Below, piece by piece: positions 49,501 to 60,700 of a stretch of 64,000 nucleotides of DNA. Where the stretch lies: the NCBI GenBank assembly GCA_016858145.1, contig JAEHOE010000039.1, forward strand, positions 1 through 64,000, written 5' to 3'. The position numbers were made by a program, and so were the translations under genes. The notes below the pieces were generated by a model. The model was given only the letters and a program-made list of their open reading frames with translations, was not told the DNA's origin and ran no database searches. Origin of the DNA: Edaphochlamys debaryana (taxonomy: Eukaryota; Chlorophyta; Chlorophyceae; Chlamydomonadales). Each line of letters begins with the position of its first letter. Positions within the stretch are counted from its first letter, which is position 1.

Positions 49501-52500
49501 GATGACTACGACGAGGACGAGGAGGAGGACGAGGAGGAGGACGAGCAGGAGGACGAGGACGAGCATTCGTACGGCAGCGAGGAGGACTCCATGACGGACT
49601 ACGACGAGGAGGCGGACGGCTCTTTCGACCAGCACGATCTGGATCTGGATCTCGCCGGGCTCTCCCTGTCGGGGACGAAACGTGGCGCGGCGCCGGCCCC
49701 CTCTGCGTCCCCGGCCCCGGGCCTGGCACCGGCGGGTCCCTCGCTGCCCTCCCTCACGCCCCCGCCCCCGCCGCCCCGCGCCGGGGCCCCGACAGGGGGG
49801 GCCGCGGGGGCAAGGGCGGGGGGGTCGCGGCGCTCCAGCCCCCCCCTGACGCTAGACCTGCTGAGGGGCTGGCGCAGTCTGGACGAGGGGGGGCGGCTGC
49901 GCGTGTCTCTGCGCCTGGAGCGACAGGTGAGGGGGGAAGGGGAAGGGGGGAGGGGGGGCAAGCACGGCCAGCGTGCTGCAAACCGCGTGCCTTGCCCCCA
50001 ACCCCCGCCCGCGCTTCCTTGGCGCTGTGATGTGCGGCTTTTGCCCCTGAGTTTGCATCCCCTTCTCGTTGACCTCCTTCCCTCTCCCCCCTCTCAGGCC
50101 CTGAACGACGCTGAGGTTGAGCTGCTGGCGGACTGGTACCAGGTGGGAGGGGGGAAGGGGGGAAGGGGTGGGGGTGTTGGGTGAGGAGAGCAAGTTGGTA
50201 CTGAGCAACCACCAAGGAGAGGGAGGCTACGAATGGTATCTTCATGTGTGCCCCGACGGGTGCCCAGCACTCAACGAGCGCCCAGACTGATGTCGGGTGG
50301 GGTTGTGCGGTGCATACAAGACGAGGACTGAGAGTGGCGTCCTAATCTGGAGCTGCACATACCCCCGACCCCTCCTCCCTCCTTCCCTCTACCGTGCGGC
50401 TCCACCCTGCTGGAGCTCTCCAACTTGGAGTCCTCACCCTTTGATCCCTTTATCCCCTGTCCCCCTCCCCCGGCCCCATCCCCTCCTCAGGAGCGCGGCT
50501 CCCCCCTGCTGGAGCTCTCAAACCCCTTTATCCCCTCCCCCCCTATCCCCCACCCATCCCCTCCTCAGGAGCGCGGCGCCCCCCTGCTGGAGCTCTCAAA
50601 CCCCTTAATCCCTTAACCCCTATCCCCCATCCTACCAATCAGGAGCGCGGCGCCCCCCTCCTGGAGCTGTCCAAGCTCTGGCTCTTCGACAACCGCATCG
50701 GGGACGCGGGCGCCGCGGCGGTGGCGCGGGCGCTGCTGCACCGGGCGCTGCTGGAGCTGCACCTGAGCCACAACAGCATCGGGGACGCGGGCGAGACCGG
50801 GGCGTGTGTGTTGAGGATGCGTAGGGTCGGCGCGTGATGATTATAAGTGCAGTCGTGGGCACACGGGCCGCGGGGAAGAAGCCCCAAGCAAACCCGAAAG
50901 CCCGAAGCAACGGTCCCGACCCGGTCCCGACGCAGCACCGATGGGCAAACCTGACCAGCGCCCCTGTGTGTGCTGGTCCTGTTGCAGCGTGTGTGCACTG
51001 ACCCTATGCTAGTAGCAAGTAAAGTGCATGTGACCTAACCTTTCATAAATCAATCCCCGCTTGACGCGTACGCCTCTCCACACACACACCTACCTACCCA
51101 GGCGCCAAGGCCCTGGCCGCCGCCCTCCCCTCCGAGCGACCCGCGGGTCTGCGGCCGCTGTGGTTGCGGCTCGAGTGGAACGTGATCGACGTGGGGGCGC
51201 TGCGGCGGGAGCTGGAGGCGCAGGAGGCGGCCCGGGGGCTCACCACGGACATACCCAAGGTGGGGGGGGCCACAGGAGGGGCGAGGGGGGAGAGGGAAGG
51301 GCAGGGAGGGAGGGGGAGGAGCAGGAGGAGGGGAGGCGGCCCGGGGGCTCACCACGGACATACCCACCCGTCCTGGCCCTCGAGCCACCCAAAGGCGTGC
51401 GGCCCAACCTCTCACCGCCCGTCCCCCACACCTCCTCCCCATCCCCGCACCTCCTCCCATCCCAGGTCGAGCCCACCGGCCGCCCCGCCCCGGGCCCCTC
51501 CGCCCCCTCCCCCGCCTCTGCCCACGACCTCCGCATCGTGCTGGCCAAGGGCGTGCGGGCGGCCGTGCGGCTGCCCTGGCTGGAGTGCCAGAAGCAGCCG
51601 GCGGCGGAGTCGGCGCTGCTGGCATCGGTGAAGGGCTTCTACGGGTGTGTGTGTGTGGGGGGGGGGGGAATGGAAGGGCCGAAGGGGCCAAGTGGGAGGG
51701 GGGGATGAAGCCCGCGGCGGAGTCGGCGCTGATGGCGTCGGTGAGGGGCTTCTGCGGGTGGGGCCGAGAGGGGATGGGGGATGGGAGTGAGGTGGTGGGG
51801 GGGGGGGCGGCATGAGGAGGGGGGTGGCAGGGAGGGTAGGTGCGGGGGGGGGGGGGGGGTCTGCACTGGCATCGGTGAGGGGGTAGTATACGTGAGGCCC
51901 TGGGGGTTGGGGTGAGGAGGGAGGGGAGGACATAGGAAGGAGGATGCCTACCCTCACCCCCACCGCCACCCCCCTTCCACAGGAGTGCCGCCCCCATGGC
52001 GCCCGCTCCCCCGCCCGCCGCCAAGCCGGCCGCCGCTGCTCCGGCCCCGGCCCCGCCCCCACCCGCCGCCAAGACCCCCCCTCCGCCCCCTCCGGCCGCT
52101 GCCAAGGTGCGTCCCCACACGTTGGGATGGGCGGGATGCATTCGTCTCGGGCTTTCACGTTCCGTGTGCCTTAGGTCCCTCAGCTGGCTTTATGACGAGC
52201 TGACGTTTCCCGGGCTTATAACAGCAGCGCGTCAGACGCCCCATCCCATGCCCGCACCTCCGCCCTCCACGGCACCCCACCATCCCCACTCCTTGCCATC
52301 CACCTACCCACCCGCCCCTCCGCAGGCGCCGCCCGCCCACGCGGCCTCCCCGGCCCCCCCTCCCCCTCTGCCGCCCGCGCCCCTCCCCGATGACCCCGAC
52401 TCCCCCTTCGAGCCCGGCCCCCTGCTCCTCTTCCCCGACACCTCGGCCCTTCTGGCCATGCTGGGAGGCAACCCCTCCCTGCACGCCGGCAGCGGGGGGG

Positions 52501-55500
52501 GCGGAGGTGGGGGCGGGGGCGGTGGGCCCCCCCTGGACTGGACGGTGCTTACGGCGCTGGCGGCGGCGGGGCGGTTCGGCCGGGCACTGCCGGCACACGA
52601 GCAGGTGGGTTCCAAACCTCAGGGCTTAGACTGAAGGCTTAGGGCTTAAGGGAGGCGGGCGGATAACAGGGGGTGTGAGGGGTAGTGGCGCTGCCGGCTC
52701 ACGAGCAGGTGGGTTCTGGGGGGTGTAAGGGGGAGGTTAATAGGGGAGAGGTGGAGGGGTCGAACTGGAGATGGGGCTGGGCCGGAAGGGGGGGGGGGTG
52801 AGAAATGAGGGGTTCGGGCGCTGCCGGCCCACGAGCAGGTGGGATTTGGGGTGTGTGAGTGGAAAGGGGTGTTCGAGCTGGCGACGAGCAACCAACTGTT
52901 GCCCGACCATACGCCCTTGTATGCTCTTCCCACCCCCTCATCTCTCGCTGACACCTTTCCCCGACTGTTCTACCTCTCTTCCCCCCCCCCCTCCCCTCAG
53001 GTCTTCATCGTGGTTGCAGACTCTGTGATGAAGCAGATGGACGCCCTCAAGGTGTGGGGAAGGGAGGGGGGAGAGGGAAGAGGGACGAGGGAGATGGGAG
53101 AGGGAAGAGGGACGAGGGAGATGGGAGATGGGAGATGGGAGAGGGAAGAGGGACGAGGGAGGGGGGAGGGGGAGAGGGAGGAGGGATGAGATGGACGCCC
53201 TCAAGGTGGGGGGGAGGAAGAGGGAAGAGGGGGGTAGAGGGGGGAGGGCAGTAATGGGGGAGGCGTAGATAAGGGGGTAAGAGGAAACAGACAAAGCTGA
53301 AGCAGATGGATGCGTTACTGACGCCCTCCTTCGCCTGCACACCCCGCACACACGTGCACCCCTCCCCCCCCTCCCCCCCCACAGAGCCAGCCAGAGTCGC
53401 GGGCGGCTGTGCGGCGCTTCCTGGCTGAGGGGCTGGAGCAGGCGGGGCCGGCAGGTGGGGGTGTGTGGGCACGAAGGGTCGGGGTGGGAGAAGGGCTGGA
53501 GCAGGCGGGACCGGCAGGTTGGGTTCCTTCAAATGGGAGGTGGGCAGGGAAGGAGGCGACAGTAGAGGTGCGCGTAGAGGTGGACGAGGGCAGGGCAAGG
53601 GCCTCGCGTGCCCCCCGTGGCCCAAAACACACACACGCGTCCCCTCCCACCCCCCTTTCTCCCCCATTTCTCCCCAGGCTACGACTTCCTGACGGTGCTG
53701 GGGTCCCACGAGGGCGAGGGCCTGGCCCTGCCCCTCCGCCGCAAAACACACACACGATCCCCCCCACCCCCCTCTTTCCCCCCCGCCCCCCCAGGCTACG
53801 ACTTCCTGACCGTGCTGGGTCCCACGAGGGCGAGGGCCTGGCCCTGCCCCTCCGCCGCAAAACACACACACGATCCCCCCTACCCCCCTCTTTCCCCCCC
53901 CCCCCCCCCAGGCTACGACTTCCTGACCGTGCTGGGGTCCCACGAGGGCGAGGGCCTGGCCCTGCCCCTCCGCCGCAAAACACACACACGATCCCCCCCA
54001 CCCCCCTCTTTCCCCCCCGCCCCCCCAGGCTACGACTTCCTGACCGTGCTGGGGTCCCACGAGGGCGAGGGCCTGGCCCTGGCGGCTGGGGGCCTGGGCC
54101 TGGCCGGCAGTGCCTCCCCCTGGCTTGGGTCCAAGGGGCAGGCGGTGGACATCAAGATCGTGGAGGTGGCGCTGTTCTTCCAGGCTGAGGTGGCAAGGTG
54201 GGGGGGGGAGAGGCAAGGCCCTGACAGGGGGGAGGGGGAGGGGGGAGGGGGGGGCGGGGACGACGTTCGATATCTCACTACCAATTCAGCCTAACCAACG
54301 CTTTATCCGGGATTGCTTGGCAAGATGAGATGCTTGGCTGATGAGGGCTGTGTGGAGGGCGCCCTCGCGACAACGCTGTCGTTGTACATTAGGCCCGCGC
54401 AGTAATGAGCCCCTCCCCTCCTTTCCCCGCCACCCCCCACCCCCCACCCCCCACCCCACCCCACCCCACCCCGTAGGGCCTGTCGCCGCAGCAGTGGCGA
54501 GGGCGAGGCGGGGGCCGAGGCCGGGGCCCCCGGCTCCCCCCCGCGCCCCCGCCGCTTCCTGCCCGTCGTACTGCTCTCCAACGACAACGGTCAGATCGCG
54601 GCGGCCAAGAGCCACGGCCTGCCCGCCTTCCGGTGCGGTCACTGTGCCTCCTCCTCGCTTCTTAACCCCCCTGCCCCCTCGTCGGGACGGGCTCAGGACA
54701 TCGCTGTAGTGTGGGCGCTAAACGAGAGCACAGCGCTACTCTGCATTCCTTTGCCCTCTCATCGCTTTCCTCCAGCCACCTCCCTTGCCTGCATCCCTTG
54801 CCCGCTCCTCGCTCCTCTTTCGCTCACCCTCGCTTGCCCCTGTCTTTCTCCCGCCCCCCAGGCTCTCCTCCGCCACCTCCCTGCCCGGGCAGCTGAGGGC
54901 CCTGGCGGACGGAGGGGGGGCGCTCACGGCGGGGACCCTGCGGCGGCTCCTGGGGCCGCAGGTGTGGGGGGGGGCAGGGGGTACAAGGGGCGGGGGGTGG
55001 GGGGGGGGGGGCATGGGGCAGGGACAGGAGTGCGGCGGCGGCTGCTGGGGCTACGGGTGGGGCGGCAGGGTGCAAGGGGCGGCATGTTTTGCTGTAGCAC
55101 GCCGTTTGCGCCGACTTGCTTCCGCTCCACTCGTAATCCGTTCGTACTCCGTTCGTACTTCATTTATTCCGTCCTGAAATATGCACGTGGGGTGTGCCAT
55201 GTGCGCTGCTGACTCGGCTGTGCCGTGCGCTCTTCGCCGTCTGTGTGCAGGCGACGGTGGCTGTGGGGACCGTTGCGGCCAAGAGTCTGCAGGTGAGTGT
55301 GGTGTTCCTGCTAAGCTCTTACTTGGCTTATCCCCCTTACGCTGGTTTAGTGAAGTTTGGGGCAACAGGGTGAGCAGGGGGCAGCTGCTTGCGGGGCGTG
55401 GCTGCCTGGCCTGGTTCCTGCCTTGCTCCCCTGAGTGGGCTCGTCTCCCTCATGCCAGTTGGTCTAGTTGGGACAGCGGAGTTTGTTCAGGGGCGGTGGA

Positions 55501-56354
55501 CCGCATGCCCTTCACAACCCCTCCCCTCCTCCCCTCACTCTCCGGGCTCGCCAAACCTTCTCTTTCTCTTCGGTTTCTCTTCGGTTTCCAATGCGTTCAA
55601 GCGATCACCCCTCACTCCCCCCCCCGTGCCCTCCTTCACCTCTCTCCCCTCCCCTTCCCCCACCCACTCAGGAGCACTTTGACTGCGCCGTGGGCACCCT
55701 GCGTGGGGTGGTGGGGGCGCTGGGGGCGCTGCTGACCCCCCTGCAGGCCCTGGAGGCGCTGGCGGGGGCGGGGGCGGGCGGGGACCCGGCGGCAGTGCTC
55801 GCTGAGATCAGGTGCGTGGGTTACCGGTAGGGGGGAGGAAGAGGGTTCAGGAGGTGACGTCGGGGCGCGGGGAGCGCAGACGGTCCCAGACCTTTTGCTG
55901 TCGCTCGCTTGCATTGGGGCCCGCCCTGTGCCGCCCTTGGGGTGCGAGTCTGTGTCGGACCGCTGGCTTCCGCCATGCAATGACCGCGACGCTTATCATG
56001 GCCCCACCTCCTCACTGGGCCGGTACCGGTCTTTCGGTCTTCTGCCCGCCATTGAGCCCCAGTTCCCCCTTTGGCCCACGCAGACGCATCCTAAGGCCGG
56101 GGCAGGGGGGCGGCGGCGACGAAGGCGGGGCCGGGCCCTCGGGGAGCGCCGGCGGCGGCGGCGGCGAGGGCGGCGGCCCCAGCGCAGGCGGCGGGGAGGG
56201 CCTGGCGGCTGGCGTGCAGGCGGTGCTGTCGGGCCTGGAAAAGGAGCTGGGGCAGTGGGAGGGCGTCACTCGGAGCCACCAGGCGCCCTCGCGCGTTGTC
56301 CAGTGGGCGGCGCTGGGCGGGGCCGGCTCGGGCGGGCCGGGCGCTAGCGGCTAA
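46579..56354 (+). CDS. RGG-box, leucine-rich repeat and PIN-domain protein (1,271 aa), probable RNA nuclease
   Basis: Twenty exons sum to 1,272 codons in frame: 46579-46750, 46980-47063, 47254-47543, 48063-48141, 48445-49185, 49409-49926, 50098-50142, 50643-50790, 51102-51259, 51466-51644, 51983-52106, 52326-52604, 53001-53051, 53385-53454, 54029-54197, 54477-54632, 54862-54961, 55251-55292, 55672-55811, 56084-56354. The start (MARGERGRGRGGRSDQGRGG) and exons 2-3 are RGG-rich, typical of RNA binding. A Pro/Ala region, a long Asp/Glu tract (about 49440-49600) and two leucine-rich repeats (KLWLFDNRIGDAG, ELHLSHNSIGDAG; about residues 653-720) follow. From about residue 880 a PIN fold is visible: LLLFPDTSALLAML, VFIVVADSVMKQMDALK and VVLLSNDNGQIAAAKSHGLP, giving three acidic positions (about 884, 946, 1072). 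PIN domains of the SMG6/SWT1 kind cut RNA with such a triad. A role in RNA decay is inferred; the LRR fusion is unusual. Confidence 0.88.
50393..50681 (+). repeat. Repeated acceptor edge of LRR exon, four copies
   Basis: The start of exon 8 (cag|gagcgcggcgcccccctcct, true copy at about 50641) appears three more times upstream in the intron: 50393-50423 (no CAG), 50484-50523 and 50563-50600. Two of the extra copies keep the CAG acceptor, so alternative acceptors are available. Confidence 0.85.
51332..51366 (+). repeat. Duplicate of exon 9 end (original 51222-51258)
   Basis: About 35 bp of the exon 9 end (ggctcaccacggacataccc) is repeated 110 bp downstream in the intron. The donor of the copy has changed (ccaccc instead of ccaagg|t). 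Confidence 0.8.
51711..51760 (+). repeat. Duplicate of exon 10 end with donor (original 51598-51647)
   Basis: Fifty bases including AAESALLASVKGF codons and the GG|GTG donor recur 113 bp downstream with a few changes. The copy still has a usable GT donor. Confidence 0.85.
52584..52844 (+). repeat. Exon 12 end plus donor, three copies
   Basis: The block gcactgccggcacacgagca plus ggtggg occurs at 52584-52610 (true exon end, PIN domain), 52688-52714 and 52818-52844, with one or two changes each. All three keep the CAG|GTGGG donor. Confidence 0.9.
53188..53213 (+). repeat. Duplicate of exon 13 end with donor (original 53033-53059)
   Basis: gatggacgccctcaaggtg recurs after a purine-rich GAGGGAAGAGGGAC-type minisatellite. 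The donor AAG|GTG is preserved. Confidence 0.85.
53488..53523 (+). repeat. Duplicate of exon 14 end (original 53427-53461)
   Basis: gggctggagcaggcgggacc plus ggcaggt repeats the exon end and donor 61 bp downstream with single-base changes. Confidence 0.85.
53676..54145 (+). repeat. 117-bp tandem repeat with acceptor and exon start, four copies
   Basis: The acceptor plus exon 15 start (cag|gctacgacttcctgac) begins at 53678, 53795, 53912 and 54029, exactly 117 bp apart. The last copy leads into the full exon. Because 117 is a multiple of three and the stretch between copies 1 and 4 has no stop in the relevant frame, use of the first acceptor would add 117 codons rather than break the protein. 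Copy 2 has one G fewer, compensated by an extra C before copy 3. Confidence 0.9.
55030..55062 (+). repeat. Diverged duplicate of exon 17 end (original 54937-54967)
   Basis: tgcggcggcggctgctgggg resembles the exon 17 end tgcggcggctcctggggccg, about 93 bp away, followed by a GTGGGG donor-like sequence. It is more diverged than the other copies. Confidence 0.6.
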
Positions 56355-57792
56355 CGGGTGCCAAGCGGGGACGCGAGCCAGCGGCTAGCGGCTGAGGGGG
56401 ACCAGGAGCTAGCGGCTTCCTTCGGCGTGGGGCCGGGAGCTTGCGGCTAGCGGCTGCGGGGCGGAGGTGGGCGGGATGCGGGCCGGATGGGCCGATGCGG
56501 TTGGGGCTAGGGCTGAAGATGGGGAGTTGCAGCGGGCAGGGGTAGTAGAAAGGGGGCTGTGGGGGACCGGGCAAGGGTTGGGCGAGGGTAGGAGCGCTGG
56601 AGAAAGGCGGTCCGGAAGAAGCGTTGTGTGCTGGCACGGTTGCGGGAGTTGGCGGGATTGACTGTGCGTTGGTGAAGACCAGTAGGCGAGAACGGACCTG
56701 GGCTGGCGTTGTGGTGAAGGGAGTAAAGCAGGGCGCTAAGAGCACGGCACACGCTGACACGCGGCGGCGCTTTGCTCACAGTCGCGGGCGCGCATGAAAC
56801 GATTTTCGGAGGCTCGGTGCGCGGTGGAGCGGGCTGGCGGGTTGGGGCATGGCAGGGCTAGCCCTGGGCGGGGAAGCTGTCTGTTCTGTGTAACTTGTCC
56901 GCATGAAGCCGCACTCCAGAGGCGGTTCCCACTGACCCTTGAGCCCCATGCTGCCATGCAGTATTCCGGTACACCCCGGGTGTCCACAGGTCTGCGTAGT
57001 TTGCGACCCACGCGCTACGCCCATAAGGAGGCGCTTCGCGCTACGTTATGTCTTCAAACCCGGGGCGGTTCGAAGAGTCACCCCAGCCGATCTCTCCGTC
57101 CAAAGCCCACATAAAAACGCACGCCATGAGTCTTCGGAGCTCCCAGCCAAGACACGATAACAGAAACAGTCGCAGTCCTGGACCCGGCTGGCGTGAGGCA
57201 CAGCGAAGGGCACTTGAGGGAACCCTAGGGCCCCTCTGTAATGCTCGAGGGGACGTTGGCGGTTGGTGGTAGCTTTGGGTCACACAAGGCATTCAACTCC
57301 AACGCCTCGACAACGAGTCTCCATGCCTCTTTCTCCGCGCCATCCCATCCTGCACCGAGGCCAAACACCATGTCCCATGTTGTGAGCACACGCACCCGGC
57401 CTACGCGGCTGCACAACCCATAAGTGCCCCACGGCCAAACGTCTGACTCTCCGCCTGACGGCGCAAACAACATAGATGAGATTCAACACTGCCGTCGCCC
57501 CAAACCCTAGATACCAATCACTATGTACAGCACTATGTAATGAGCAGGCTCTATATATGTATGTATCACTGTATCGCGAGTTCAGTAGAGGGTCCATCTG
57601 AGGGGCCATGCCCGCCTGGGTCCTCGAGGTTCCTGTGCCGTACCACCGTACTTTATCAGGGACCTTTCAGGCACTATTGCATATCATAGGCGTGCATAGA
57701 GTAACTTCTGCACATGATTCTTCAGCTTGCGCTGTATGGCACGAGCAACGTACGACATCAGACCATCGGCGGATGGATCCTGCAGCATTGTA
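56355..57792. other. Intergenic region between convergent genes
   Basis: No gene is supported. It holds the 3' UTRs of the PIN gene (+) and the receptor-like kinase ending at 57793 (-). The first 100 bp contain a short tandem motif (gctagcggct, about 56345-56455). Confidence 0.45.
56889..56893 (+). terminator. Candidate TGTAA poly(A) signal of PIN gene
   Basis: TGTAA about 535 bp after the stop at 56354, a plausible distance for an algal 3' UTR. The match is short. Confidence 0.4.
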
Positions 57793-60700
57793 CTACTTCT
57801 TTGGCGCCTCGCTCTTCATTCCGTGGGTGTGGTCTCCCTCGAGAGCGTTGGTCCGTTCGCTTAGAAAGATATATACCTCCTCCGCGGCCCGCACGACGCC
57901 TCCGCTTGCCATCATGGCGCCGGGACGGCCCCCGCCGCCCGCCGGCGGCGTGGACTGAGTGATCCTGCATCGGTCGCTCCAAAGGAGGCCGCGGCTGTCC
58001 CGCCAGTACTCCGATCGCGGCTCACGCTCCTGCGCCTGCGCCTGCGCCTCCAGCGCCTGCCGTTCCTCATCCCAACCTTGCCAACGTTGCCGCCCCAGCA
58101 GGAAAGCCCTGTCGAGGGCGTGATAGGCACGTCGGGCACTGATGGAGCTCACTCACTCAGCGGCGCCGGATCCTGCTCGCGCTCCAAGTCCGGCCCCAGA
58201 TCTGGATCCGAATCCTGCTCACGTGACCCCTGCGTCTCCCGCGCCTGCTGCGTTTCCAGCGCCTCCCGTGCCTCCAGCGCTTGCTGCTGCCGCTGCTGCG
58301 CCCCCTCCTACCGCCTCAGCGGCTCCTGCTCGACCTCCGGGGCCCCCTGCGCCTCATGGGCTTTCAGCGCCTCCCGCGCTTCCAACGCCTGCTGCGCCTG
58401 TAAGCCGTGCTGCGCCTGCTGTGCCTGCTGCCGCCCCAGCAGCTCCTGCTCCAGGGCCAGCCACTTGACGGCCTCGGCGGCGGCGGGGCGGCGCTGGGGG
58501 TCGCTGCATTCGGTCAGCGCGAGGGGGCAAGGGGCAGCGGGCAAGCATGCAGGGTCAGAAGACTCAGGAGCAACGGCCCTACGTACGGTACCACACCTGT
58601 CTGGGCCCCTACGCAGCACCCAGTCCCTCTGCAACGCGGCGCAGCCCGTGCTCCCCCGCCGCCGCGGCGGGCGGGTCTCCTCTTCTCCTGCCCCCGCCTT
58701 CCCCAGCGCCCCACCTGAGCCCTTCTCTGGACCCTGAGCCCTTCTGAGCCCTTCTCGGGACCCTGGCCCCCCTGTCCCCCTCCCCCCTGCCCCCCTGCCC
58801 CCCCTCCCCCCTGGCCCCCTGCCCTCCCGCCCCCCCTCCCCCCTGCCCCCTGCCCCCCCTCCCCCCCCTGCCCCCCTCCCCCCTCCCCCCTGCCCCCCTC
58901 CCCCCTGCCCCCCTCCCCCCCTGCCCCCCTGTCCCCCTCCCCCCTCTCCCCACTGCCCCCCTCCCCCCTGCCCCCTCCCACCTGCCGCCCCCCTCCCCCC
59001 CTCCCCCCTGCCCCCCCTGTCCCCTGGCCCCCCTGCCCCCCTCCCCCCTGCCCCCCTCCCCCCTGCCCCCTGCCCCCCTCCCCCCTGCCCCCCCTGTCCC
59101 CTGCCCCCCCCCTGCCCCCCTCCCCCCTGCCCCCCTGTCCCCTGCCCCCTCCCCCCTGCCCCCCTCCCACCCTGCCCCCCCTCCCCCCTCCCCCCTGCCC
59201 CCTGCCCCCCCTGTCCCCTGCCCCCTGCCCCCCTGCCCCTGCCCCCCTCCCCCTGCCCCCCGCCCCCTGCCCCTCCCTGCCCGCCCTGCCCCCTCCCCCC
59301 TCCCCCTCCCCCCTGCCCCCCTGCCCCCCTCACCCCTGCACCCCTCCCCCCTGCCCCCTGCCCCCCTCCCCCTGCCCCCCTCCCTGCCCCCTGTCCCCTC
59401 CCCCCTCCCCCCCTGCCCCCTGCCCCCCTGCCCCCCCCTGCCCCCTGCCCCCCCTGTCCCCTGCCCCCTGCCCCTCCCCCTCCCCCCTGGCCCCCCTCCC
59501 CCCTGCCCCCCCTGTCCCCTGCCCCCCTTGCCCCCCTCCCCCTGCCCCCCTGTCCCCTGCCCCCCTGCCCCCCTCCCCCCTGCCCCCCCTCCCCCCTGCC
59601 CCCCTCCCCCCTGCCCCCCTCCCCCCTCCCCCCCTCCCCCCTGCCCCCCTGCCGTGCATGCACGCGCTTGCGGCGGCGACCGACCCACCCCTCCCAGCAC
59701 TGCCGGATGAGCCGCACCAGGCCCCGGGGCCAGCGGCCGGGCAGGGCCCCGGGGCAGCCCGGGGGCAGGTGGGGCGGCAGCGGTAGGCGCCGGCCGAGGA
59801 ACGTGACCTGGGACGCCACCTCCACCATGCCCTGAGGGCGGGGGGGGGGGTAAGAAGGATGGGGGAGGGATGAGACGGGGCCTCCTGGTAAACAACAATC
59901 GGGCGGCGCGCTTGCTTGGTCTGGGGCCCTGGGTTGCGTCGTACGCCTCTCCCCGGGCGGGGACTGTCTTCCCCACGTAGCCCCAGCAGCCCCCGCACGC
60001 ACGGCACGGCACGGCGGGCATCATTCGGACCTCCTGCTCCAGGAAAGGATGGCGCAATTACGGATCAGGCTTAACCCCACGGCTGGCATCATTCGCCCCT
60101 GCCTCGCTCACCATGCCGCGCCAGGGCTGGGTGCCGGCCAGCATCTCCCTGGCATGGGTGGAGGGCGGACGGCGGGGCGAAAGAGGGTGAAGGGCTGCTC
60201 GCATGAGCCGAGGAGCCTCAGCAGGCGCGGTGACTAGCCGGCCGGCCTCGGATTCGGAACCGGCGAAAGAGTGTGTTTGAATGCTCGGGGTTGTGCGCGA
60301 TACCCAGGTGCCAGAGTGTGAGAGAGTGTGTGTGTACATGGTAACTACGCCAAAGCACGGCCGCCCCCACCGCCGCACGCTCGCCCAACCCCGGCCCACC
60401 AAAGCAGCACGCCCAGGGAGTACACGTCAGCCTTGTGAGTGACGAAGAAGTTTGACAGGTCAAAGCACTCCTGCAGGCACGGGCACGGGCACGGGTGCGC
60501 GTATGGCACGGGTGGGACCAGGATGAGTGGCACGGGTATGAAAGTCATAAAGCATTGCAAATAGAGTAAAGTGGGCCAATGTTCTGTGGGGCAGGAATGC
60601 AGTATGCCCGCCCATCCACAAGCCAGCAGCCCCGCCTTCCTGCCCCCCGTGCAGAGCTTCACCGGCGCCGTGTAGGGCGGCTGGGGGCCGTGGGGGGCAT

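Noticed and set aside
58609..60057. Long Gly/Gln/Arg-rich open frames on the minus strand (up to about 560 codons)
   Set aside because: They are translations of the C-rich minisatellite, which has no stops in several frames. The kinase exons on either side join only if this stretch is an intron.
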